14,181 nt of DNA, taken from the NCBI GenBank assembly GCA_025450095.1, contig JANWID010000037.1, positions 1 through 14,181 on the forward strand. The letters are read 5' to 3'. Under the pieces are notes generated by a model that ran no database searches, was not told the DNA's origin, and saw nothing but the letters and a program-made list of their open reading frames with translations. Position 1 is the stretch's first letter, and each line of letters opens with the position of its first letter. Both the position numbers and the translations under genes were made by a program. Shown piece by piece: positions 1-7,517 of this stretch. This DNA is from Bacteroidia bacterium (GTDB lineage: Bacteria; Bacteroidota; Bacteroidia; AKYH767-A; OLB10).

Positions 1-2
1 AG

Positions 3-665
3 TGTTTCGTTGAGGGACCCTTAATGTCGGAATCTTTGGATAGCTTCTGGAAACTGCGTGCGGAATTTATTTCCAGAACTTATTCGGTAACTGAAGATGA
101 ATATCTGAATCGTACCGCTTCCGAATTACAGCAAATAATTAAATTGCCCGAATTCAGCAGCGTGTATTTATGGTTCGAAGATGATCTGTTCTGCCAGGTG
201 AACCTTTGGTTTATACTTTCTCTTTTAAGTGGTCAGAAAAATATTTCAGTTCGAAGAGTATTTCCATATACACCGAATGAAATGGATAGATGGAAGGGAT
301 TTGGCATTGCAACACCGGATATGCTGGAAGCAGCATTACAATCCTCTGTTTTGTTACGTGAAGAAAACATCCAACTCGGAAAAAATTTGTGGGAAGCGTA
401 TGTGAAACAGGATTTTGATACATTAAAATCTCTTGCCGCTAACAAAACTTCAGGCTTCCAAGAATTAAAGAATGTAATTGCTGCACACGTGGAACGTTTT
501 GGTAGCGAAGGGCGGCCGGAAAAAACAATCCGGAAAATTATAGAGGATGGTGTTACTTCTTTCCAGGAAGTTTTTACAGAATTTTCAAAGCGGGAAGGAA
601 TATATGGTTTCAGTGATTTGCAGGTCAGGCGGATTTTTGAACAGTTTAGCTTTAACGAAAAATAA
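3..665 (+). CDS. DUF1835-type protein, 5' end outside the window
   Basis: The open frame runs from the left edge with no stop before the ATG at 24. The residues ahead of that ATG (CFVEGPL) continue naturally into MSESLDSFWKLRAEFI. In DUF1835 proteins an 'EG(P)' segment followed by a 'D.FW..RAEFI' segment lies inside the N-terminal domain, so the ATG at 24 is most likely internal and the real start lies upstream. The segment YLWFEDDLFCQVNLWF, about 45 residues after that ATG, is the most typical DUF1835 signature. The C-terminal part (FSDLQVRRIFEQF) is helical and ends where such proteins usually end. There is no signal peptide or membrane helix in the visible part, so it is presumably cytoplasmic. 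The biochemical role of the family is unknown to me. It is followed by a 104-base gap before the next gene on the same strand. Confidence 0.7.
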   Translation, partial: CFVEGPLMSESLDSFWKLRAEFISRTYSVTEDEYLNRTASELQQIIKLPEFSSVYLWFEDDLFCQVNLWFILSLLSGQKNISVRRVFPYTPNEMDRWKGFGIATPDMLEAALQSSVLLREENIQLGKNLWEAYVKQDFDTLKSLAANKTSGFQELKNVIAAHVERFGSEGRPEKTIRKIIEDGVTSFQEVFTEFSKREGIYGFSDLQVRRIFEQFSFNEK

Positions 666-769
666 TACTCCTTTGCCAGGCAACTGCCATAAGATATCGT
701 CATAATTTCCAACTGTAGCTGACTTAGCTGTTAAAATAAAATAACAACACTTGCGTTAATTTATACGCT

Positions 770-1456
770 ATGGAAAATTCTTTATTTGCAAAGACCGACG
801 ACTACATCAGCAAACTGCTGGCCGAAGAAGATGATGTGCTTCGCAAAGTGATTGCATCAATAACTAAGGCTGGTATCTCACAGGCAAGCATTTCTGCAAA
901 CCAGGGGAAGCTACTCCAGGTGCTCATGAAAGCCTGCAACGCACAACGCGTTCTGGAGCTGGGAACACTTGGCGGTTACAGCACCATCTGGATGGCACGC
1001 GCACTTCCTGAAAATGGTAAGATCATAACGATTGAATCGGATCCGCTTCATGCTGCACTCTCAAAACGGAATTTTGAGAACGCTGGTCTTTCAGGTAAAA
1101 TAGAATTAATTACCGGAAATGCAATTGAGGTACTTCCCATGCTGCTTGAAAAAAAGGCAGGGCCGTTCGATTTTATTTTCATCGATGCCGATAAGCCACC
1201 TTACACCGAATATTTTAATTATGCAGTAAAACTATCCCGACCGGGAACCATAATTGTATGCGACAATGTGATCCGCGCCGCAAAAGTTCTCGAACCACAC
1301 AGCGATGATGAAAAAGTAAGAGGAGTACAGCGCTTTAATGAGATGCTTGGAAAAAATAAAAATGTTATGGCAACTATTTTACAGACAGTTGGTGTAAAAG
1401 AACACGACGGTATGGCCGTTGCCGTTGTGACTGGGTACGGATTACAGATTCTTTGA
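770..1456 (+). CDS. SAM-dependent O-methyltransferase, caffeoyl-CoA type (Methyltransf_3)
   Basis: A cytoplasmic class I methyltransferase that would move a methyl group from S-adenosylmethionine to a hydroxyl, probably of a catechol-like compound, with a divalent metal. The SAM motif I is VLELGTLGGYST (residues 61-72), with the acidic ribose-binding residue in TIES at 87-90. The metal-site segments are FIFIDADK (135-142; D139, D141) and IIVCDNV (161-167; D165, N166). ANQGKLLQ at 43-50 matches the substrate-side helix of the family. The length of 228 residues is normal. The last residues (GYGLQIL) are unusual: the family normally ends near the preceding VAVV strand, and the DNA coding for this tail (1435-1450) is a copy of a repeat found elsewhere in the window. 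No clear ribosome binding site is seen, which is common in Bacteroidota. The real substrate cannot be predicted. Confidence 0.9.
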   Translation: MENSLFAKTDDYISKLLAEEDDVLRKVIASITKAGISQASISANQGKLLQVLMKACNAQRVLELGTLGGYSTIWMARALPENGKIITIESDPLHAALSKRNFENAGLSGKIELITGNAIEVLPMLLEKKAGPFDFIFIDADKPPYTEYFNYAVKLSRPGTIIVCDNVIRAAKVLEPHSDDEKVRGVQRFNEMLGKNKNVMATILQTVGVKEHDGMAVAVVTGYGLQIL

Positions 1457-1514
1457 TAACGCGGAATCGGATGTACAAATTACAGATTAATTACCATGAA
1501 CATCCATCTGTAAT
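1435..1514. repeat. Dispersed repeat, copy A (core GTACRRATTACAGATT), with inverted arm
   Basis: Two direct copies, GTACGGATTACAGATT at 1435-1450 and GTACAAATTACAGATT at 1473-1488, agree at 14 of 16 bases. A perfect 9-base inverted match joins ATTACAGAT (1479-1487) to ATCTGTAAT (1506-1514) with an 18-base loop. The stretch 1462-1484 matches the complement of 9626-9648 at 21 of 23 bases, so this is a dispersed repeat and not local noise. The first unit lies inside the methyltransferase frame and supplies its last residues. No T-tract follows the hairpin directly, so a terminator is not well supported, although a run of eight T lies about 20 bases later. Confidence 0.7.
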
Positions 1515-1560
1515 CGTTCAGGTAGATTAATCCCGGAATTTTTTTTATCATTGATCCCCC

Positions 1561-2010
1561 ATGAATATTCGTGAAGCCCGCGTGCAGGACATTCCACAAA
1601 TGCAAATAGTCCGTCACAGCGTAAAAGAAAATGTATTATCCGATCCGGCATTGGTTACGGATGCCGATTCGGCAAATTATATTACCCGCAGAGGTAAGGG
1701 ATGGGTTTGTGAAGAAGACAATGTTGTTATAGGTTTCGCAATTGCCGACCTCAAAGGGCATAATATCTGGGCATTGTTTGTCCGACCTGATTTTGAAAGG
1801 CAAGGCATTGGAATCCGTTTACATGAAACCATGATGGATTGGTATTTCAATCAAACGCAGGAAACCGTCTGGCTTAGCACAGCACCCGGCACCCGAGCTG
1901 AACAGTTTTACAGGGCAGCCGGATGGATCGAAACCGGAACCTATGGAAAGGGTGAAATTAAATTTGAGATGACTTTTGAAATTTGGTTTAAGAAAACTCA
2001 TAATCGTTAA
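1561..2010 (+). CDS. GNAT-family N-acetyltransferase
   Basis: A 149-residue protein with the single-domain GNAT fold, predicted to transfer acetyl from acetyl-CoA to an amine. Motif A is visible as ALFVRPDFERQGIGIRL (71-87), where R80-Q81-G82-I83-G84 is the pyrophosphate-binding (R/Q)xxGx(G/A) loop. Motif B is AEQFYRAAGW (113-122), containing the usual Tyr. The N-terminus MNIREARVQDI is the typical beta-1/alpha-1 start, which supports the ATG at 1561. No membrane segment is seen. The usual GNAT end (EIKFEMTF) is followed by ten extra residues rich in aromatic and basic side chains. The substrate is unknown; small GNATs of this type act on metabolites, antibiotics or protein N-termini. Gaps of 104 bases before and 133 bases after suggest it is not tightly co-transcribed. 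Confidence 0.9.
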   Translation: MNIREARVQDIPQMQIVRHSVKENVLSDPALVTDADSANYITRRGKGWVCEEDNVVIGFAIADLKGHNIWALFVRPDFERQGIGIRLHETMMDWYFNQTQETVWLSTAPGTRAEQFYRAAGWIETGTYGKGEIKFEMTFEIWFKKTHNR

Positions 2011-2143
2011 ATGTTCCTCCGTCATGCGAACAGCCGCATGCTGTCCTTACATTACTAGAGGAATTGATCTTGTTCCTTTTCTTGTAAAATCTTGTTACAT
2101 CTCGTTGTTATTTTCGCCGCGATCTGATCTCAAACCCAAAAAG

Positions 2144-2758
2144 ATGAAACGTAGTGTCTGTATTATTATGTTGCTTCTGGCAGGAAACGTTGTGTTCGGG
2201 CAAACGGAATCAGATGATATTATAATTTATAAAAAATTATTATTTAAAAATGATCCGGACAGCGCCATTATTTATGCTGATTCCACAATGGGCTGGGACA
2301 AAATTTTGGAATCTCTGGAAGAAGGTTATCTGAAGGTTACTTTTGGTAAGAATGAAGATCAGAAAATTAAATTAACTAAGGGGGAGCTTCAGGAAATTAA
2401 AAGCCGCATAAGTGAATATCGCAACTTTGTTTTGCCGGAAAATTTATTCCAGAATTCCCGGCGCATTCCTGCCGACAGTCTGCATCGGTTTATTTATGAT
2501 CAGCATTTAGGTAAAGCCGCTAAAATCAACAACGCCCTGGAATCAAAAGATTATAATACTTTAAAAAAGTTGAATGGTGCTGCATTGAATTGGGTTCATG
2601 GATTTTCGAAACCTGTATTTTTCAAAGACAATACATTTTGTGTTGTTTACAGGATGGCATTCTGCGATATTTCCGCAGGTCATGAATCAGTTACTGTTTT
2701 GAAAAACACATCAGGCAGTTGGGAAGTTTGGGGACATCTTTACCTGGGTGATTGGTGA
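2144..2758 (+). CDS. Secreted protein of unknown function
   Basis: A 204-residue protein. An ATG at 1976 is in frame, but it overlaps the GNAT gene and would add 56 residues without recognisable character. The ATG at 2144 begins a textbook signal peptide: MKRS, a hydrophobic stretch CIIMLLLAGNVVF, then a G|Q cleavage site near residue 19, so 2144 is preferred. The Cys at position 6 is not in a lipobox, so it is not an obvious lipoprotein. The mature part is mixed alpha/beta with many charged residues, no repeats and no further membrane helix. It ends with a strand-rich segment (SWEVWGHLYLGDW) ending on Trp. No known domain is recognised. It is likely periplasmic or envelope-associated. The 133-base gap upstream leaves room for its own promoter, but no good TAnnTTTG box is seen there. 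Confidence 0.75.
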   Translation: MKRSVCIIMLLLAGNVVFGQTESDDIIIYKKLLFKNDPDSAIIYADSTMGWDKILESLEEGYLKVTFGKNEDQKIKLTKGELQEIKSRISEYRNFVLPENLFQNSRRIPADSLHRFIYDQHLGKAAKINNALESKDYNTLKKLNGAALNWVHGFSKPVFFKDNTFCVVYRMAFCDISAGHESVTVLKNTSGSWEVWGHLYLGDW

Positions 2759-2800
2759 TTCCATTTTTATTATTATTTTTAATTTTTAATTTTATTAACC

Positions 2801-3301
2801 ATGGACATTTCATCACAACTTGCAAAGCATTTCACGGATGTTCACTTCGGAGGAAACTGGACATCGTCCAATCTCAAAGATAACCTGGAAGGTGTTACCT
2901 GGAAGATGGCGGTAACCAAAGTCGAAAATCTCAATACAATTGCCTTGCTTGTTTTTCATATGAATTATTATGTAAGCGCCATATTGAATGTTTTCAGGGG
3001 AACACCGTTTAAAGCTCATGATAAATATAGTTTCGATATGCCACCCATACAGTCACAGCAAGATTGGGATACTCTGGTTAAAAAAACTTTTGATGAAGCC
3101 GAAGAGCTTGCTACCTACATTGAAAAATTGCCAGCCGAAAGGCTTCTTGAAAATTTCGTTGATCCTAAATATGGAAATTATTTAAGAAATATTCTTGGCG
3201 TAACCGAACACAATCATTATCACCTGGGGCAAATCGCAATTATAAAAAAAACTATACTGGAGGAATCAAAATATAAAACCGATAGCGCGATAAATTCCTG
3301 A
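2801..3301 (+). CDS. DinB/YfiT-superfamily protein
   Basis: A 166-residue cytoplasmic four-helix-bundle protein of the DinB-like superfamily, which includes thiol-dependent transferases (YfiT, bacillithiol and mycothiol transferases) and damage-induced DinB proteins. The metal ligands can be placed: His53 in ALLVFHMNYYV on the second helix, and His137 and His141 in EHNHYHLGQI, the HxxxH of the last helix. Spacing and length are normal for the superfamily. The N-terminal QLAKHFTDVHFGGNWT is characteristic of the DUF1572-like Bacteroidota branch. It begins 42 bases after the previous stop, in a very AT-rich spacer (2764-2797) made almost only of A and T. The precise reaction is unknown. Confidence 0.82.
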   Translation: MDISSQLAKHFTDVHFGGNWTSSNLKDNLEGVTWKMAVTKVENLNTIALLVFHMNYYVSAILNVFRGTPFKAHDKYSFDMPPIQSQQDWDTLVKKTFDEAEELATYIEKLPAERLLENFVDPKYGNYLRNILGVTEHNHYHLGQIAIIKKTILEESKYKTDSAINS

Positions 3302-3334
3302 AAATGGAATTCTTCAACCTTTAGTGAATCATTT

Positions 3335-3742
3335 ATGAAACCACTTACAAAAATATTAATCGCAATCCTGGTCCTAACCGCAATCGTTCCATTCAAGCTG
3401 GCGCTGCTTTGTATTATGAATCCCGGCGATGCTATTTCTTTTTTTGATATTGCTACTGTTACACCAGAAATAGAAAAATTGCTAATTGTAACCGGGTGTT
3501 TTGTGCTGGCTACCGTGGCGTTTCAGTTAGTCGCAGCCTGGTGGCTGGTTACAGGAAAAGCAGCCGGGTTTGACCTGGCGGTTTTTACCGGTTGTATCGC
3601 GATTGGTCGTGGTGCATTAATGTTATTGCTTTTGAAATCACATGACAGCAATGATATCCGGATCAGCATCGTACCCATTGTTTTCGGAACACTGATCCTG
3701 GTGTTTTCAATTATTGCGGCTAAAAGACATTCCGCAGTCTGA
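3335..3742 (+). CDS. Four-helix integral membrane protein, unknown function
   Basis: A 135-residue hydrophobic protein with four predicted membrane helices, roughly residues 6-28, 48-71, 78-100 and 109-128. The short polar loops contain MNPGDAISF (28-36) and LKSHDSNDIR (100-109). The C-terminus AKRHSAV is basic and probably cytoplasmic. The size and the loop 'NP.....' followed by a helix rich in Trp/Ala recall DUF4345-like small membrane proteins, but I cannot assign it. It starts 33 bases after the DinB-like gene on the same strand and may be co-transcribed with it. The ATG at 3335 leads directly into the first helix. Confidence 0.7.
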   Translation: MKPLTKILIAILVLTAIVPFKLALLCIMNPGDAISFFDIATVTPEIEKLLIVTGCFVLATVAFQLVAAWWLVTGKAAGFDLAVFTGCIAIGRGALMLLLLKSHDSNDIRISIVPIVFGTLILVFSIIAAKRHSAV

Positions 3743-3988
3743 TATTTCTAGTCAAATCGTTACGGTTTCCTGGGTTTTCTAACCGTTTTTATGATTTATA
3801 CTATTGATTTACAGGTTTTTATTTTTCATCCCGAACAAAACCACACTTTACCCGGATTATGTAGAATATATTTTACAAGTTTTTTGTATCTTTCTCTCTT
3901 CATATTTGGTATCAGGTATTACATACGCACATGTAATATGCTTTACCAGACCTCAGTAGTTGTAATTCTCCCTATTCACACTTTACTG

Positions 3989-4333
3989 ATGCTGTTACAT
4001 CCATTAGTACTTATTCTGCTTGCGACCGGGTTTTTGTTTCTTGTCTCCGGTTGGCTTCTGAAAAAGTGGCCACCAAAAAAGATCAACATCTTATGCGGGT
4101 ATCGCACTGCGCGATCATTGCGTAATAAAGAAAGTTGGGATTTTGCTCAAAAAATGGCCGCAACCGAAGCGTTGAAATGCGGAGCTATCCTCAGTATTGC
4201 TTCTGCTATCGGATTATTCTGGCACCCTGCAATATCTATTGCTGCTATGGTCTCTTTGGGTTTTATCCTCGCTGTTTCTATTTTTTTCTTCCTTCGCATC
4301 GAGTCGGCTTTGAAAAATAAATTCGAATCCTGA
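3989..4333 (+). CDS. SdpI-family membrane protein
   Basis: SdpI-like proteins are small multi-helix membrane proteins; the founding member gives immunity to the SdpC toxin in Bacillus, while most others have no known role. The diagnostic segment is PPKKINILCGYRTARSL followed by KESWDFAQKMA, with GYRT at residues 37-40 and W50. Helices are at about 3-24, 62-79 and 82-103. The frame is open from an ATG at 3791, but family members usually start about 27 residues before PPKKIN, exactly where the ATG at 3989 lies, so a 114-residue protein is preferred. An in-frame ATG at 3938 is the next best choice. No toxin gene is seen beside it, so immunity is not implied. The 246 bases before it hold no clear gene; AT-rich near-matches to TAnnTTTG at 3867-3874 and 3901-3908 lack a good -33 partner. 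Confidence 0.75.
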   Translation: MLLHPLVLILLATGFLFLVSGWLLKKWPPKKINILCGYRTARSLRNKESWDFAQKMAATEALKCGAILSIASAIGLFWHPAISIAAMVSLGFILAVSIFFFLRIESALKNKFES

Positions 4334-4489
4334 TTTAACTGGTTAACTTTTGGAGAAATTCTGGTTGACAGAATTCTTATTCATATAGTGCCGTAAAAAG
4401 AGGAACGCGAATCCAACGGATCAGGCTGATTTGCGCTGATTTATTCCTTAGAAAAAATTTATCCCTGTCTGCCACTACTAACCAATATG

Positions 4490-4497
4490 TAATTTTG
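4490..4497 (+). promoter_or_regulatory. Candidate -7 box (TAATTTTG) of the MmcQ/YjbR gene
   Basis: An exact match to the Bacteroidota sigma -7 consensus TAnnTTTG, followed by CAC, lies 20 bases before the ATG at 4518, giving a short leader of about 15 bases. The expected -33 TTG is not exact; a CTGTCTG lies near the right place (4465-4471). The rest of the 184-base gap before this gene holds a weak 7-base hairpin at 4357-4375 and nothing else recognisable. Confidence 0.45.
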
Positions 4498-4517
4498 CAC
4501 TTGCTAAATTTCCGAAA

Positions 4518-4868
4518 ATGAACACCGAAGATATTCGCCAACTCTGTCAATCGCTCCCTGCCGTAACCGAAGATATTAAATGGGGCCATGATCTTGTATT
4601 TTCTATTGGTGCGAAAATGTTCTGCGTAGTTGGTCTTGACGAGGTTCCTGTTTCTGCTTCTTTTAAAGTAACAGATGATGAATTCGATGAGATGTCGAAT
4701 CGCAAAGGATTTAAGCCGGCGCCTTATGTTGCAAAATACAAATGGGTGTTCACGGAAGACATCAACCACCTGTCGAAGTCGGAATGGAAAAAATACATTC
4801 GCCAATCCTACGATCTGGTAAAATCAAAACTTCCTGCAAAGATCCGGAAACAGCTCAATGAAAAATAA
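4518..4868 (+). CDS. MmcQ/YjbR family protein
   Basis: A 116-residue cytoplasmic protein with the YjbR (CyaY-like) fold, called a predicted DNA-binding family although the role has not been settled. Features typical of the family are the start IRQLCQSLPAVTEDIKWGHDLVFSIGAKMFCVV (an alpha helix, then a Trp, then strands with GxKMF), the middle SFKVTDDEFDEM, the aromatic strand KYKWVF (73-78) and the closing helix YIRQSYDLVKSKLP. The length is normal. The gene has a good -7 box 20 bases upstream and ends 12 bases from the end of the convergent ATPase gene. No terminator hairpin is seen in that short gap. Confidence 0.87.
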   Translation: MNTEDIRQLCQSLPAVTEDIKWGHDLVFSIGAKMFCVVGLDEVPVSASFKVTDDEFDEMSNRKGFKPAPYVAKYKWVFTEDINHLSKSEWKKYIRQSYDLVKSKLPAKIRKQLNEK

Positions 4869-4880
4869 TAGTGGAATGTT

Positions 4881-7472
4881 TCAGGTTAATGGTTTTTCCA
4901 TTTTTCTTTTTCTCATTCGCTTAACCCATTTTTCCACTTCAACAGCATGAAATAAAACAAGCGAAGCCCCGATGCAAATCAGCAGCTCTTCAATTGACAA
5001 CGGAACTGTTTTAAAAAATTTATTCGCTATTGGCAGGTAAATCACCGCGAGCTGCAGCAAAAATGTCATCCCTACAGTAATGGACAATTGAAGATTGGAA
5101 AATATTCCCTGGGTGAAAAGAGACTCACTATCGCTACGGATTGCCATCACATGAGCAAGCTGCGATAATGATAACACGGTAAATACCATGGTTTGCCATT
5201 GCGGCCCCCGCGATTGCGCCCAGGCAAGCGTTGCAAGTGTTATACCTGCCATAAATAACCCTACCCAGGAAATGTGCACTGCGATTCCTCCTGAAAAAAG
5301 ACTCTCATTTGTTTTCCTGGGAGGGCGTTGCATAATATCCTTTTCGGCTTTTTCTTCCGCGAGTGCCAGACCTGGCAAGCCATCGGTAACGAGATTGATC
5401 CATAAAATGTGAATGGGCAACAGCGGTATTGGCAATCCAAGCAACGGCGCCAGGAAAATAGTCCATATCTCAGCGCTATTGCAGGTCATGATGTACTTAA
5501 CAAATTTTCGGATGTTCTCGTATATCCTTCTGCCTTCGCCGACTGCTTTCACTATGGTGGAAAAATTATCATCCAGCAGAATCATGTCCGCCGCTTCTCT
5601 GCTCACATCGGTGCCGGTAATTCCCATAGCCACACCGATATCGGCGGCCTTAAGCGAAGGTGCATCATTCACACCATCTCCCGTCATTGCGACAAAATGA
5701 TTTTTCGCCTGCAGCGCTTTGACAATGGTGAGCTTTTGTTCCGGTGATACGCGTGCATACACACTGATCTGCTCCACGCGATCCCGCAACGTTGCTTCTC
5801 CCATGACGCTGAATTCCTTTCCGGTAACTACAAATCCATTTTCATGCAAAAGTCCCAGCTGTTTGGCAATCGCTTCCGCTGTCGCGGGATGATCTCCGGT
5901 AATCATCACCGGCTTTATGCCAGCTGTAAGGCAATCCTGAATTGCGGCCTTCACTTCTTCACGGGCCGGATCGATCAGGCCGGCAAGACCGGCGAAGACA
6001 AAATTTTGCTCCAGGGAGTTGTCCGAAATATTTTTTGGTAAGGTATCAATTATCCTTGCCCCGAAAGCCAATACGCGTAAGCCGTTAGCCGCCCACTGGT
6101 CGGCGAGCTGGAGAATGTCATCCATTTCCTGTTTTTTTTGTAAACGGGATGTGATGAATTCCACGGCACCTTTGGAAAGCACCAGGTAACTATCATTGCA
6201 ACGATGTACAGTTGTCATACATTTCCGGTCAGAGTCGAATGGCAATTCCGATACTCTCGGAAAAATTTCCGCAATTCCATCATGCCTGTATTTGTCGCGT
6301 GCATATTCCACAAGTGCTATTTCGGTGGGGTCTCCGCTAAAATTTCCTTCTGATGAAATCTTTACATCATGATTGAGAAGCAAAGCAGCCTGAAAAGCAT
6401 GAATATTTCCCGGAAGTTGCAGTGAGGATTCTGCTTCATTTACTTCCACTACTTTCATTTTGTTAACGGTGAGCGTGCCCGTTTTATCGGAACAAATAAA
6501 AGTTACCGATCCTAAGGTTTCAACTGCAGGAAGTTTCCGGATCAATGCATGTTGCTGAACCAATCGGTTGGCACCACGCGCAAGGGCAATGGTAATAAGA
6601 GCAGGTAATGCCTCAGGAATTGCGGCCACAGCAAGGCTGATAGAAAGCAGTAGCATTTGTAACGGATCTTCACCACGCAACAACCCCACACCGAAAAGCA
6701 ACAGGCAAATAAGCAGGATTATATAAGAAAGCTTTCGCCCGAAATCAGCCATTCTTTTCTGCAACGGTGTTTCCGGGTTTTCTTCCTGTAACATAGAAGC
6801 GATTTTTCCGATCTCGGTATCCATCCCTGTTGCAATAACAACTCCCTTCCCCCTGCCATGTGTTATAACGGTCCCTTTATATGCCATGTTAGTCCGGTCA
6901 CCGAGCGGTGCCGAATTATCCTCCAAAGATTTTGTGCTTTTATCTGCTGCAACCGATTCCCCGGTAAGGGCGGCTTCTTCAATCCTGATGCTATGCGATT
7001 CCAAAAGGCGAACATCAGCAGGAACCGCGTTTCCTGCTTCAAGTAAAACCACATCGCCGGGAACAAGATCGGCGGAAGGAAGCTGAACCTGCCGGTTATC
7101 ACGAAGCACCGTTGTTTGTAATGCCGCAATTTTCTTTAACGCTGCCATGGCTTTTTCAGCGCGATACTCCTGGATAAAGCCGATTATGGCATTCAGCAAA
7201 ACAATTACAATGATGATTATCGTGTCGGTGAGCTCACCAATGATTCCGGAAATAATTGCGGCGGCGAAAAGAACCAAAATCATAAAATCCTTAAACTGAC
7301 GAAGGAAAAGCAGCCAGGAGGGAATGTTTTTTTTCTCTAATAGTTCGTTTGGTCCGTGTTCTTCAAGTCGGTTAGTCGCTTCCTGGTCACTTAGTCCGGA
7401 AGGTGACGTATTCATCATACGCAACACTTCTTCCGGACTCATGCAGTGCCATTGCTCCGGTGTATTTTCCAT
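4881..7472 (-). CDS. P-type cation-transporting ATPase, P2A calcium-pump type
   Basis: An 863-residue inner-membrane pump of the SERCA/PMR1-like class. In order: an N-terminal cation-ATPase domain (7-60), M1-M2 (62-100), the actuator domain with TGES (170-173), M3-M4 (248-295), the phosphorylation site DKTGTLT (329-335, D329), the nucleotide domain with KGA (434-436), the hinge TGDGVND (597-603), then M5-M10 to about 844. Calcium site II residues are all present: E287 in PEALP, N665 and E668 in CNSAEI, and N693 and D697 in NLVTDGLP. The M8 Glu that completes site I in SERCA is not seen; that stretch reads [10 protein letters not shown], so one cation per cycle is likely. The ATG at 7472 follows a TAAATTTG promoter box. 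Ca2+ export is the best guess; Mn2+ cannot be excluded. Confidence 0.92.
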   Translation of the reverse strand: MENTPEQWHCMSPEEVLRMMNTSPSGLSDQEATNRLEEHGPNELLEKKNIPSWLLFLRQFKDFMILVLFAAAIISGIIGELTDTIIIIVIVLLNAIIGFIQEYRAEKAMAALKKIAALQTTVLRDNRQVQLPSADLVPGDVVLLEAGNAVPADVRLLESHSIRIEEAALTGESVAADKSTKSLEDNSAPLGDRTNMAYKGTVITHGRGKGVVIATGMDTEIGKIASMLQEENPETPLQKRMADFGRKLSYIILLICLLLFGVGLLRGEDPLQMLLLSISLAVAAIPEALPALITIALARGANRLVQQHALIRKLPAVETLGSVTFICSDKTGTLTVNKMKVVEVNEAESSLQLPGNIHAFQAALLLNHDVKISSEGNFSGDPTEIALVEYARDKYRHDGIAEIFPRVSELPFDSDRKCMTTVHRCNDSYLVLSKGAVEFITSRLQKKQEMDDILQLADQWAANGLRVLAFGARIIDTLPKNISDNSLEQNFVFAGLAGLIDPAREEVKAAIQDCLTAGIKPVMITGDHPATAEAIAKQLGLLHENGFVVTGKEFSVMGEATLRDRVEQISVYARVSPEQKLTIVKALQAKNHFVAMTGDGVNDAPSLKAADIGVAMGITGTDVSREAADMILLDDNFSTIVKAVGEGRRIYENIRKFVKYIMTCNSAEIWTIFLAPLLGLPIPLLPIHILWINLVTDGLPGLALAEEKAEKDIMQRPPRKTNESLFSGGIAVHISWVGLFMAGITLATLAWAQSRGPQWQTMVFTVLSLSQLAHVMAIRSDSESLFTQGIFSNLQLSITVGMTFLLQLAVIYLPIANKFFKTVPLSIEELLICIGASLVLFHAVEVEKWVKRMRKRKMEKPLT

Positions 7473-7494
7473 CCATGAAAAGTGTAGAACTATT

Positions 7495-7502
7495 CAAATT
7501 TA
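7495..7502 (-). promoter_or_regulatory. Candidate -7 box (TAAATTTG) of the cation ATPase gene
   Basis: Read on the minus strand this is an exact TAnnTTTG, 22 bases before the ATPase ATG, predicting a leader of about 16-18 bases. The -33 region, about 19-20 bases further upstream (7522-7525), falls inside the outer arm of the palindrome and reads CGTTAC, which is not a proper TTG. The ATPase therefore probably has its own start of transcription, independent of the cyclase gene, but the -33 half is weak. Confidence 0.5.
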
Positions 7503-7517
7503 GTGAATATAAACTTA

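Noticed and set aside
233..712. 159-residue minus-strand reading frame opposite the first gene
   Set aside because: It lies mostly antisense to a convincing DUF1835 protein, and its own translation is rich in Ser, Phe and Cys without any domain pattern.
1976..2143. N-terminal extension of the secreted protein
   Set aside because: It overlaps the GNAT gene and places 56 residues ahead of a clear signal peptide; the ATG at 2144 is the better start.
3989..4333. SdpI-like protein as immunity to a bacteriocin
   Set aside because: No SdpABC-like toxin or processing gene is seen in the window; most SdpI-fold proteins are not linked to toxins.
4357..4375. 7-base inverted repeat AATTCTG/CAGAATT after the SdpI-like gene as a terminator
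   Set aside because: The stem is short and AT-rich with no T-run after it, so it may well be chance.
4377..4805. 142-residue minus-strand reading frame opposite the MmcQ/YjbR gene
   Set aside because: The plus-strand protein matches a known family along its whole length; the antisense frame has no family resemblance.
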